Assembly (NCBI RefSeq): GCF_001748365.1
Contig: NZ_BDHH01000002.1
Span: 73,983-120,423 of the forward strand
Direction of reading: 5' to 3'
Source of the DNA: Fusibacter sp. 3D3
Lineage (GTDB): Bacteria > Bacillota > Clostridia > Peptostreptococcales > Acidaminobacteraceae
DNA length: 46,441 nucleotides
This document shows positions 9,072-16,706 of this stretch, piece by piece. Positions within the stretch are counted from its first letter, which is position 1; each line of letters begins with the position of its first letter. The notes beneath the pieces were generated by a model. That model had not been told where the DNA came from. It did no database searches and saw only the letters and a program-made list of their open reading frames with translations. The position numbers and the translations under genes were made by a program.

Positions 9072-10232
9072 TTAACGTCCTCTAAATGCCTGTTCTAATC
9101 TCTTTTCAAGTACTTTTAACGTCACAATTCTCGGATTGGTCGTGGTACAAATATCATCAAATGCACTTTGTGCCATTTCTGGAATTGCCTTATAATATGC
9201 TTCTGGATCAATGCCATAAGCTTCAAACGTTTCTGGAATCTCCATCTTCTTATTAAACTGCTTAATAACCTCGATCAAACTCTTTATTTTAACCGTCATC
9301 TCTTCACTCTCAACACGAATCAAATTGGCAAGTTGCGCATAGGGTTTTCCAAACTCGTGCACAAGTCCATCTTCTAAACCCGAGTTGAAAGCGATGATAT
9401 AGGGCAGTAAAATCGCATTGGCACGACCATGGCTTACGCCAAAATGGCCTCCAATCGCATGTGCAAGGCTATGATTAATCCCTAGGCCTGCGTTGTTAAA
9501 CCCTATACCCGCCATACAAGAAGCATCGTGCATGTGTTGCCTTGCAATTTTATTATTGCCATTATAATAGGCCTTCAAAAGATTGTTAAAAGCAAGCTTA
9601 ATGGCTTCTTCCACGAAGAGATTGGTAAATCGGTTAGCACCCGTGGCCACATAAGCTTCAATTGCATGTGTAATGACATCCATCCCCGTATCCGCTGTGA
9701 TGGGTTTAGGCACTGAAAGGGTGAGACTGGAATCCAATATAGCAACATCTGGTAACATCAACGCATCTTTTAAAGGAATTTTAGTATGCGTCTTAGAATC
9801 TGTTATAACAGAGATCGCCGTCACCTCCGACCCTGTGCCACTGGTGGTGGGAATTGCGATAAATATCGGTTTCGTTATATGCGTTTTATCCAGCAAACTT
9901 TCTTTTGTTTTGATACAAAAATAGATAATGGCCTTTGCGGCATCTATAACGGAACCGCCACCTATTGCAATAAGTGCCTCTGGTTTATAATCAATAATAT
10001 GATGAAGTCCTAGATTAACGGTTTCAAGTGAAGGGTTTGCCTCTACGCGATCAAATATTTTATATTCAATGCGACTTGCATTGAGATGCCCAGTCACGCG
10101 ATCTACGATGCCCAGTTTCACCATCATCGTATCGGTGACGATGCAAACTTTCTTAAGAGGCAGTGTTCGGATATATTCTATAGTGCCCTCGCCAGAAATC
10201 AAGTCCGTATCTAAAACAAATTTGTTCATCAT
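9072..10232 (-). CDS. eutG: Iron-containing alcohol dehydrogenase, EutG/PduQ-like
   Basis: This 386-residue group III (Fe-dependent) alcohol dehydrogenase has the NAD-binding block ALIAIGGGSVIDAAKA and the PTTSGTGSEVT motif. Its metal-binding region contains D in ADTGMDVITHAIEAY and histidines in NNAGLGINHSLAHAIGG and FGVSHGRANA. In eut microcompartments this enzyme reduces acetaldehyde to ethanol and regenerates NAD+ for EutE. Here it is the last gene of the operon. The N-terminus (MMNKFVLDTDLISGEG) has no obvious encapsulation helix, so entry into the shell would need another route. AAAGGAG precedes both adjacent ATGs (10232 and 10229). Confidence 0.87.
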   Translation of the reverse strand: MMNKFVLDTDLISGEGTIEYIRTLPLKKVCIVTDTMMVKLGIVDRVTGHLNASRIEYKIFDRVEANPSLETVNLGLHHIIDYKPEALIAIGGGSVIDAAKAIIYFCIKTKESLLDKTHITKPIFIAIPTTSGTGSEVTAISVITDSKTHTKIPLKDALMLPDVAILDSSLTLSVPKPITADTGMDVITHAIEAYVATGANRFTNLFVEEAIKLAFNNLLKAYYNGNNKIARQHMHDASCMAGIGFNNAGLGINHSLAHAIGGHFGVSHGRANAILLPYIIAFNSGLEDGLVHEFGKPYAQLANLIRVESEEMTVKIKSLIEVIKQFNKKMEIPETFEAYGIDPEAYYKAIPEMAQSAFDDICTTTNPRIVTLKVLEKRLEQAFRGR

Positions 10233-10242
10233 GCCATCTCCT

Positions 10243-10692
10243 TTATGCTTGTTCTGCCCAGTTTGCTGGATATACCACGTACATAAATCGGCAGAAGTTT
10301 GGTGTAGAAAACTGAATTTTCGTGTTTTTAGGGATTAGAATAATATCCCCCTTATTCCCCACGATTTTACGGCCGTCTATGATGATTTCAAGTGTACCGT
10401 CGATCACATAATCCACTTCATCATAATTAAGCGTCCAATCAAAGGTCGTATCTTCCATTTCCATAATCCCAGCACCGAGTCTTGGACTTTCATCTAGTGA
10501 GTACAAATCGGTTAAAAAGACTTTATCGCCCGCTTTTCCAGTGTCAAAGGGTTCAGGTTTGATCTTTTCAGCCTTAATGCCAATGACACCACTTTTATCC
10601 ACAACACGATGTTGTTTTTGTGATTGATTCATTTGTTCCTCGATGACTTTTTTGACGATACTTTCAATCATCTGTATATTAATATCTTGCAT
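10243..10692 (-). CDS. eutQ: EutQ-like cupin protein
   Basis: A 149-residue protein with a C-terminal cupin of the EutQ family: MEMEDTTFDWTLNYDEVDYVIDGTLEIIIDGRK and GDIILIPKNTKIQFSTPNF. Enterobacterial EutQ has been reported to have acetate kinase activity and to matter for shell assembly; whether this shorter form does is unknown. Residues 3-22 (INIQMIESIVKKVIEEQM) form an amphipathic helix of the encapsulation-peptide type, suggesting that it is directed to the microcompartment lumen. The ATG at 10692 follows GTGGAGGCATT. It is separated from eutH by a palindromic repeat. Confidence 0.85.
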   Translation of the reverse strand: MQDINIQMIESIVKKVIEEQMNQSQKQHRVVDKSGVIGIKAEKIKPEPFDTGKAGDKVFLTDLYSLDESPRLGAGIMEMEDTTFDWTLNYDEVDYVIDGTLEIIIDGRKIVGNKGDIILIPKNTKIQFSTPNFCRFMYVVYPANWAEQA

Positions 10693-10742
10693 AATGCCTC
10701 CACTAACCCTTTATTTCATTAGACTCTAAAAATTTAACTATG

Positions 10743-10861
10743 GTTAGAGTGTCACAAGTCAGTTTCGCATAAACCCTCAACCACATGCACTATCGCGTAC
10801 TTTTCGTAAACAACATCATATGGTAGAGGGTTGCTCAACTTTTGACTTTTGACACTCTAAC
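10743..10861. repeat. 119-bp palindromic repeat, full-length copy (MITE-like)
   Basis: It begins GTTAGAGTGTC and ends with the exact reverse complement GACACTCTAAC. The subterminal parts are related too (CACAAGTCAGTTTCGC at one end, TTTTGACTTTTGACAC at the other). The element aligns over its full length, inverted, with 27539-27656. No protein is encoded. It lies between eutH and eutQ without breaking either gene and would fold into a long hairpin in the operon mRNA. Confidence 0.8.
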
Positions 10862-10864
10862 AAA

Positions 10865-11953
10865 CTATGCCTTATGAGGTGCTGTCTTTTTAACAAATAG
10901 TAATGCTACCATAACTGCCGTAATACCTGCAACGAGTTTCCCGACGACCATTGGAAAGATCATATCTTGCGCCACACCTGCAGTGAAGCCAAGATGATCC
11001 CCAAATACGAACGACGCACTTACAGCAAAAGCCACATTGAGCACTTTACCTCTATCGTCCATGTCTTTCATAAGACCGAACATTGGAATGTTATTCGCAA
11101 GTGAAGCCACCATACCTGCTGCAGAAACATCGTTCATACCGAGCACTTTGCCAAGTCTCATAAGCGGTTTGCTAAAGACTTTTGTGATGACATAAACCAT
11201 TGGAAATGCACCCGCAAGCATAATTGCAATAGACCCAACGATTTCAATACCATCCCAAACAGGTGCCATACCAGGGATGATCACGATTCCAGTAAGCGTT
11301 TCTACGATAATGGCCGCAAGACCTACCGTGATCATGATCACCACACCCTTACCAAAGAGGATAAAGCCATTGATCATTTTTTCAGGAATTTTCCATAACC
11401 CTAACGATAGTAAAATTGAAACTAAAATGATTGGCACTAAATTTTTTAAAATCATGGTCACATCAAATCCAGCCACTAAACCACCTGCTAAACAACCCAG
11501 TGGAATTGTGATTAAACCTGCCAAGACCCCTTTCGCTAAAAATGGATGATCTTCTTTTTTAATAATGCCCAGTGCGACTGGGATCGTAAAGACGATGGTT
11601 GGACCCATCATTGCGCCTAGGATAAGACCTGCAAACAAGCCTGCCTCATTTGTGAGTGCAAGTTCCATCGCAAGTGGATATCCGCCCATGTCGTTTGCAA
11701 GAAGTGTTGTAGCAAACATGGCTGGATCTGCACCAAGTGCAGCATAAACAGGCACTACAATAGGTTTCAACACTTTTGCAAGAACAGGCGCAAGTGAAAC
11801 AACCCCTACCATTGCAACTGCCAAAGAACCCATTGCCATAATACCTTCGTCAAATTTTTCCCCTAATCCAAATTTATTCCCTATGATTTTGTCTAGTGCA
11901 CCAAGGACCATAAAGCCCACCATAATATAAACTATAATTACATTAATACTCAT
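10865..11953 (-). CDS. eutH: EutH ethanolamine transporter
   Basis: A 362-residue integral membrane protein with about ten helices, almost free of charged residues outside loops. Recognisable EutH blocks are VYIMVGFMVLGALDKIIGNKFGLG at the N-terminus, DEGIMAMGSLAVAMVGV, ATTLLANDMGGYPLAMEL and GDHLGFTAGVAQDMIFPMVVGK. EutH lets protonated ethanolamine enter when diffusion of the free base is insufficient. The ATG at 11953 follows CGGAGGGGAAATC. It is bracketed by two copies of the palindromic repeat. Confidence 0.92.
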   Translation of the reverse strand: MSINVIIVYIMVGFMVLGALDKIIGNKFGLGEKFDEGIMAMGSLAVAMVGVVSLAPVLAKVLKPIVVPVYAALGADPAMFATTLLANDMGGYPLAMELALTNEAGLFAGLILGAMMGPTIVFTIPVALGIIKKEDHPFLAKGVLAGLITIPLGCLAGGLVAGFDVTMILKNLVPIILVSILLSLGLWKIPEKMINGFILFGKGVVIMITVGLAAIIVETLTGIVIIPGMAPVWDGIEIVGSIAIMLAGAFPMVYVITKVFSKPLMRLGKVLGMNDVSAAGMVASLANNIPMFGLMKDMDDRGKVLNVAFAVSASFVFGDHLGFTAGVAQDMIFPMVVGKLVAGITAVMVALLFVKKTAPHKA

Positions 11954-11974
11954 GATTTCCCCTCCGTTTTATAG

Positions 11975-12016
11975 GGTTAGGGTGTCAAAAGTCAGTTTCG
12001 CATTAACACCCTAACC
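11975..12016. repeat. Short copy of the palindromic repeat
   Basis: GGTTAGGGTGT (11975-11985) and ACACCCTAACC (12006-12016) are perfect inverted ends around CAAAAGTCAGTTTCGCATTA. The ends and the GTCAGTTTCGC core match the long copies, so this is an internally deleted 42-bp form. It lies between the 116-residue gene and eutH. Confidence 0.7.
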
Positions 12017-12028
12017 TAATATGCAATT

Positions 12029-12379
12029 TTAAAGTTTTTCAAGGACACCTTTTAAAATTTTAGCCATTACACGTGTATCTTTTATGCCATAATCATTTTG
12101 AAGCATGTTGAGTACTTGTGACTTAATGTGTTCAACTTCACCTGATTCTGCTGCGCGCTCACCCTTTTGAATGTCACATGTAGAAGTTGGGGCTTGAGCT
12201 TTTTCATTTTCTTTACAAGGTTTACTGCCAAACTTGATGGTCACACCTAGATTTCTAAGCACATCTTTAGCACCAGGCGTCAATATCATATCGGCCTCCA
12301 TATAGATGGCTTCTCGAGTCTTATCCATGAAGCTTTCAACGTTATTTTTGGTTACCAGTCTCTTTGAAATCGACCTCAC
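12029..12379 (-). CDS. Small eut-operon protein of unknown function
   Basis: A protein of up to 116 residues that I do not recognise as a named family. Residues 31-48 (MILTPGAKDVLRNLGVTI) repeat a motif also present near the N-terminus of EutT and at the C-terminus of the 211-residue protein of this operon. A hydrophilic linker follows, then a C-terminal helix IKDTRVMAKILKGVLEKL that looks like an encapsulation peptide. It may be a small cargo or scaffold protein of the microcompartment. The start is unclear: the only standard codon is GTG at 12379, overlapping the ribosome binding site AGAGGTGAGG. An ATT start (isoleucine 4) would be better spaced from that site. Confidence 0.6.
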   Translation of the reverse strand: MRSISKRLVTKNNVESFMDKTREAIYMEADMILTPGAKDVLRNLGVTIKFGSKPCKENEKAQAPTSTCDIQKGERAAESGEVEHIKSQVLNMLQNDYGIKDTRVMAKILKGVLEKL

Positions 12380-12385
12380 CTCTTT

Positions 12386-12934
12386 CTATAATATCGCGTT
12401 CATCAAAGATGAATGCGGTCTTGGAATTACTGTTTTACCCACAAGCATGCCATTTTCCAGTGTACTTTCAACACCTGCTTCTACTGCCGCTTCCACGGCA
12501 CTGACATCTCCCGTAAGCGTCAGCGTCGCCTTGCCTCCTAGAGCAAATCCTAATCTCAACTCAATCAGGGCAACATTTGCTGCTTTTACAGCGGCATCCG
12601 CTGCTATTATCGCCGTGGCAATGCTGAAGAACTCAAGTACCCCCAGTGCATCTTGTAAAACAACTAGAGAAGAACCTGTGATTGCAGGTATAATATCTGG
12701 ATGCAAGTTAGGCAGTACCAGCTGGTCCACAATGGCCTCACGACCAATCTCTACACCCGCTTCCACGGATGCCTTCACAGCCCCAGTATCGCCACAAATC
12801 ATTACAAGAAACTTTCCCGGACATACAGAGTGCGCTTTTAACAATTTGACCTCTGCGGCTTTGACCATGCCATCTGCAACTTCATAGCCTCTCGCGATGC
12901 TATTGAGTTCTATTAAGCCTAATGTTCTAATCAT
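12386..12934 (-). CDS. pduT: Tandem-BMC shell protein, PduT-like
   Basis: 182 residues with two BMC domains: LGLIELNSIARGYEVADGMVKAAEV (5-29) and LGVLEFFSIATAIIAADAAVKAANV (in the second half, ending in VIPRPH). The length and the block SVCPGKFLVMICGDTGAV match PduT. In PduT, Cys38 of each subunit holds a [4Fe-4S] cluster in the pore of the trimer, and here CPGKF places cysteine at residue 38. The protein probably passes electrons through the shell to or from the PduS-like protein, whose gene overlaps it by 8 bases upstream. It is not EutL, which is present separately. Confidence 0.9.
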   Translation of the reverse strand: MIRTLGLIELNSIARGYEVADGMVKAAEVKLLKAHSVCPGKFLVMICGDTGAVKASVEAGVEIGREAIVDQLVLPNLHPDIIPAITGSSLVVLQDALGVLEFFSIATAIIAADAAVKAANVALIELRLGFALGGKATLTLTGDVSAVEAAVEAGVESTLENGMLVGKTVIPRPHSSLMNAIL

Positions 12935-14291
12935 GTCTCGCCTCCTTCTGTATGCCTTCTGTTATGACAACAGCATTTTCGATCACCGTAACGGTTCCCG
13001 ATATGCTGGCGTGTACACGGGCACCCATTGCACCGTCTTCAATATCTGCAATGCACTGTCCTGCCTCGACAACATCACCCGTTTTAACGCAAGGGATAGC
13101 AGGTTTGCCAATATGCTGTTTTAAGCCAATCGTCACTTGGGGAGGCGTATACGAAACCAAATCGTCTAAATGAATTTGCGCATACTCCGATAATGCCACT
13201 CTGGCAATCAATCGATTGGAGTATACTTTTCTATAAGGTCTCATATCATGCGCTTCTGTGATTACGGGCTCGCTTTCAGAGGTCACTTTTCGCTTATAAC
13301 CACTGCTGAGCAGCATTTGCTTCACCTTTTGATTCACTGTTTTAGGCGACAATCCCATGGGACAAGCATAGAGCTCACAGATACCGCATTCACAACATAA
13401 AAGTGCCGATTCATAAGCTTCTAACGATTTTTCACCATTGCCTATAGCACGCATGACTTTATGAGGCCAAAGCGGATGTCCGTTTAAAAATCGCGGACAG
13501 AGATCTGTACACATCCTGCACTGGATACAACTGCTTGCCGCTCGATTTATAATATGCTTAAAACTGAGCCGCTTACTCGTAATAATAGGATGCGCTTCAG
13601 GTAATACAATAATACCACCTAAAGTCTTCGTTACAAAAGTACTTTCTATCGCTGCCATGTTACAATCGGCACCCATCATCGGCCCCCCTAATATCACTGC
13701 ATATAGAGTCGGTAAGACCCCACCTGCCAAATCAAGACATGCCTTTATGGACGTCCCTATGGGTACTTTTATAAGTGTGGGGGTCTTGACTGCCCCTGTC
13801 ACCGTAATCACTCTACTGGTCACAGGCACATTTTGAATACTCTTTTCAATGTCTAATAGCGTCGCCACATTGCTGACCACCGCGCCCACTGCAAGTGGAA
13901 TGCCACCTGGCGGAATAGAGAGATTTAAGATTTCTTTCACCAACATTTGCTCATCGCCCGCAGGGTAAAAACTCTCAAGTGCTTTAATTTCTATTTTTGA
14001 ATTTTGCTTTTGAATCGCATGCTCAAGGCACTGGATTTCTTTTTTATACTTGGCTTTGATGCCAATGATCTTTCGAGTCGCTTTTAAATGCGTGCCTACT
14101 ATTTCAATGCTTCTTATGAGTTCCTCTGCGAAATGTCTCATATAATACTTGTCTGTTTCTAAAAGGGGCTCACACTCGACACCATTGACGATCAGCGTTT
14201 CTACTGTGGTATTGAGCTTGATATGGCTTGGAAACCCTGCGCCACCTGCCCCAACCACACCTGCTTCCTTAATGGATTGAATCAATTCCAT
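12927..14291 (-). CDS. pduS: PduS-like iron-sulfur flavoprotein (cobalamin reductase, RnfC-like)
   Basis: 454 residues. The N-terminus ELIQSIKEAGVVGAGGAGFPSHIK carries the RnfC/NuoF-like nucleotide-binding loop. NGVECEPLLETDKYYMR and the SLBB-like middle follow, then two ferredoxin-type cysteine sets (CIQCRMCTDLCP and CCECGICELYACP) for two [4Fe-4S] clusters, and a C-terminal barrel-sandwich region (KTGDVVEAGQCIADIEDGAMG). PduS reduces cob(III/II)alamin for adenosylation and binds PduT. Here it would feed EutT. I chose the ATG at 14291, preceded by GAGGAGGCAAC; an upstream ATG at 14354 would overlap eutN and lacks a site. Confidence 0.88.
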   Translation of the reverse strand: MELIQSIKEAGVVGAGGAGFPSHIKLNTTVETLIVNGVECEPLLETDKYYMRHFAEELIRSIEIVGTHLKATRKIIGIKAKYKKEIQCLEHAIQKQNSKIEIKALESFYPAGDEQMLVKEILNLSIPPGGIPLAVGAVVSNVATLLDIEKSIQNVPVTSRVITVTGAVKTPTLIKVPIGTSIKACLDLAGGVLPTLYAVILGGPMMGADCNMAAIESTFVTKTLGGIIVLPEAHPIITSKRLSFKHIINRAASSCIQCRMCTDLCPRFLNGHPLWPHKVMRAIGNGEKSLEAYESALLCCECGICELYACPMGLSPKTVNQKVKQMLLSSGYKRKVTSESEPVITEAHDMRPYRKVYSNRLIARVALSEYAQIHLDDLVSYTPPQVTIGLKQHIGKPAIPCVKTGDVVEAGQCIADIEDGAMGARVHASISGTVTVIENAVVITEGIQKEARHD

Positions 14292-14310
14292 GTTGCCTCC
14301 TCGCACTTTG

Positions 14311-14595
14311 CTACTTAAGCTCAACACTTCGATCAATTTCCACTTCATCCACAATCCCCACGATCATGGCATCGATTGGACAAAGTGCTTTATCCAGCGC
14401 TCGCCTTGCAGAACTTCCTGTGACCACGAGCACCGTCTCGCCTATTCCAGCACCCACGGCATCTGCGGCCACCAGCTCCGCCCTGTCGACCCCAGAATAG
14501 TGATCAATGGGTTTAATGACCAGCAATTTCAAACCATTTAAGGCGTTTTCTTTTCTTGTAGCCCATACATTTCCGATCACTTTGCCTACGATCAT
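14311..14595 (-). CDS. eutN: EutN/CcmL-type pentameric vertex protein
   Basis: 94 residues matching the EutN/PduN/CcmL family: MIVGKVIGNVWATRKENALNG, LLVIKPID, ELVAADAVGAGIGETVLVVTGSSAR and PIDAMIVGIVDEV. Such proteins form pentamers that cap the vertices of the microcompartment shell. It lies between the 211-residue gene (4-base gap) and the pduS-like gene. It is the only BMC-P gene in this locus. Confidence 0.93.
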   Translation of the reverse strand: MIVGKVIGNVWATRKENALNGLKLLVIKPIDHYSGVDRAELVAADAVGAGIGETVLVVTGSSARRALDKALCPIDAMIVGIVDEVEIDRSVELK

Positions 14596-14599
14596 AAAA

Positions 14600-15235
14600 T
14601 CACTTCCTATTCAATCTGATTGGGTTTTGTCTTAAAAAATCTTGAGCTGAAGGGGTTATAATCGCATTTGAATTGACATTTACCACTTCAATATTTTGAC
14701 CTAAATAATGAATCAGCTGACTCTCCGTAAGTACCTTTTGATTCAAGTCAACACATTTTGATACAACTTCTTGACTTTGGTCAATCCTTCGACCCGCTTT
14801 CAAAACAGGCTCCAAATTGTCATCATCCATTTTTTCCTTAATATTCAAACCGCTTTGTTCTAATATTCCGAGTGCTTCAAAATAACGATTGATAAAGGGG
14901 GTTCGCACCGCTTGAATGTTAAGAAGCTCTACGGAGGCTTTTAAAACCACGATTTTATACCCTTTAAGCAATGCTTCTATGACGATTTCAGAGAGTGCAT
15001 CTACAGGCAAGCCCTGATACACGGACATGAGCTGTTTACAAGTGAGTTCTGGTATCCAGACATCAATCTCCTTTTCACCTGTGTCTAAGATCGCCTTTTC
15101 CTCTATGAAAAAGGCTTGCTCTAGCTGGTTTTTAAGGTCTACTGAATAATTGAGATTTGAAATGATATTGACCTTTTTCAGTTGTCCGAGCTTGTGGAGC
15201 ACCCTTTTTACAATCTGATCTATCTCATAAGTCAT
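14600..15235 (-). CDS. eut-operon protein of unknown function, possibly PduM-like or Gram-positive Eut hypothetical
   Basis: 211 residues. The first 18 residues (YEIDQIVKRVLHKLGQL) look like an encapsulation helix. The centre is a mixed alpha/beta region without catalytic motifs that I can name. The C-terminus NAIITPSAQDFLRQNPIRL repeats the TPSAxxFL motif seen in EutT. It overlaps eutJ by 4 bases (ATGA). A hypothetical family of this kind is known in Gram-positive eut loci and may be analogous to PduM; I cannot confirm membership. A structural or scaffolding role in the microcompartment is an inference from position and the N-terminal helix. Confidence 0.65.
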   Translation of the reverse strand: MTYEIDQIVKRVLHKLGQLKKVNIISNLNYSVDLKNQLEQAFFIEEKAILDTGEKEIDVWIPELTCKQLMSVYQGLPVDALSEIVIEALLKGYKIVVLKASVELLNIQAVRTPFINRYFEALGILEQSGLNIKEKMDDDNLEPVLKAGRRIDQSQEVVSKCVDLNQKVLTESQLIHYLGQNIEVVNVNSNAIITPSAQDFLRQNPIRLNRK

Positions 15236-16059
15236 AGCCTCTCCTCTCTTTCACAAAACAGTGCAATACCAAGCGGTGTCACCAGCAAAGGTTGCTTGGG
15301 TTTAAAAGTTTTAATGCCCGTTGCGCTTTCAAATATTTGTTCCACACCTGGCAAGAGGCAAGTGCCGCCCACTAGACATATTTCCTGAATTTCATAGCCT
15401 TCTATGTGCTTTTTAACGATTGAGGCCATCTTTTCGAATACAGGTCTTACAGCCTGAACGACCTCTCTTTGCCTACTGGTGTTCTTTTTCAAGGCCTCGG
15501 CTTCATCAAAAGTCAAATGATAATGCCCTGATAAAACAAGGGTTACATGGGTCCCACCTGTGGCTTCATCTGCCGTATAAATCACTTCGCCGTTTTTCAA
15601 TATGGAAAGGCCTGTGGTACCGCCCCCCACATCGACGATCACACCGTCTTTAAGTTTTATAACAGCATTTGCCGCTGTAGGTTCATCCACTATGGCTGTC
15701 ACTTCAAATCCCGCACTTTCCACAACGTATTTATGTGTATTTGAATCTTGATGTCCAGTTCCTGGTGGCACTGCAATAGCTGCTTTAATAAGTTCCACAT
15801 TAAGCCGCTCTTCCAGTTTCTGCTTAAGCCGTTTTACAATCTGACAAGCCCCTATATAATCCACAACGAGCCCATCTTTTAACACTTTTGCAAATTCCAT
15901 TTCAACAGCAACAGGCTCGTCCATTTCATCGATGACCACCAATACGATATACGCTGTGCCAAGGTCAATGCCAACCCTCAATTCCCCTTCAAAATCATGT
16001 GTGTGCTCAAGGGCTGATACGACTTTTGCGATGGTTTTATTGGCACTTTCGAGGTTCAT
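15232..16059 (-). CDS. eutJ: EutJ, Hsp70/actin-like protein
   Basis: 275 residues with an actin-like ATPase fold: phosphate-1 loop RVGIDLGTAYIVLVV (about 28-42), AIAVPPGTGHQD, AGFEVTAIVDEPTAANAV, phosphate-2 loop VIVDVGGGTTGLSIL and the adenosine motif CLVGGTCLLPGV. EutJ/PduV-region chaperones are thought to help enzyme folding or assembly; a direct function is not established. Both its ends overlap neighbours by 4 bases (ATGA with pduL upstream and with the 211-residue gene downstream), so translation is probably coupled. Confidence 0.9.
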   Translation of the reverse strand: MNLESANKTIAKVVSALEHTHDFEGELRVGIDLGTAYIVLVVIDEMDEPVAVEMEFAKVLKDGLVVDYIGACQIVKRLKQKLEERLNVELIKAAIAVPPGTGHQDSNTHKYVVESAGFEVTAIVDEPTAANAVIKLKDGVIVDVGGGTTGLSILKNGEVIYTADEATGGTHVTLVLSGHYHLTFDEAEALKKNTSRQREVVQAVRPVFEKMASIVKKHIEGYEIQEICLVGGTCLLPGVEQIFESATGIKTFKPKQPLLVTPLGIALFCEREERL

Positions 16060-16694
16060 AGAGAAACCTCGACGATTCTACCAACCGCATTTTTATCCAA
16101 TCCCACCGCATTGGCCTCATCATAGTCAATGTGCATGCTCAAACGATAATCTGCCTTTACTCTCACAAGCACTTTGTCAAAAATAACAGGACGCATCCCC
16201 GAAACATATACGGAAACTTCTTGTTTGTCTTTTACCTTTAAGAGCATTGCATCATCAGGTGTCATATGGATGTGCCTTTTAGCCACAATAGTTCCCGAAA
16301 CAGCCGTTATGCATTTACCCGCATGCGCTATAATGACACTTTCTGTCTGATCTAAATCTCCTGAATCTCTCACGACCCCTTTTAATCCGATGCTTCTGGC
16401 ATCCGTCATCGACAGTTCGACTTGTGTCTTGTCTCTACAAGGGCCTAAAATCGCCACTGCTTTTATGACGCCCTTAGAACCGATCAACATAACCTTCTCT
16501 TTATACAGATATTGCCCTGGTTGAGAGAGTTCGCGATCAATTGTCAGTTCTGTGGACCCAAACAAGGTCATTGCATCTGCTTTACTTAGATGAACGTGTC
16601 TGCCTGATGCTTCAACTCTGATTTTAGGGACTTCTTGATCTTTCAATTTTTGAACAACTGCTTTCACAATCGCTTCTATTTTTAGATTTTCCAT
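16056..16694 (-). CDS. pduL: PduL-type phosphotransacylase (EutD role)
   Basis: 212 residues. It has two PduL domains with metal-binding histidines: EASGRHVHLSKADAMTLFG and VAKRHIHMTPDDAMLLKV. Other family blocks are QPGQYLYKEKVMLIG, VAILGPCRDKTQVELS and LSMHIDYDEANAVGL. It converts acetyl-CoA and phosphate to acetyl phosphate and recycles CoA inside the shell, replacing the Pta-type EutD of enterobacteria. Residues 4-20 (LKIEAIVKAVVQKLKDQ) are an encapsulation peptide. The ATG at 16694 is preferred over a TTG at 16700 because AAAGTGAG stands seven bases before it. Confidence 0.92.
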   Translation of the reverse strand: MENLKIEAIVKAVVQKLKDQEVPKIRVEASGRHVHLSKADAMTLFGSTELTIDRELSQPGQYLYKEKVMLIGSKGVIKAVAILGPCRDKTQVELSMTDARSIGLKGVVRDSGDLDQTESVIIAHAGKCITAVSGTIVAKRHIHMTPDDAMLLKVKDKQEVSVYVSGMRPVIFDKVLVRVKADYRLSMHIDYDEANAVGLDKNAVGRIVEVSL

Positions 16695-16706
16695 GTTCAA
16701 CTCACT

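Noticed and set aside
12306-12887. Long plus-strand open frame of 193 codons
   Set aside because: It is the mirror of the PduT-like gene and its neighbour, has low-complexity Ala/Thr/Ser composition and no ribosome binding site.
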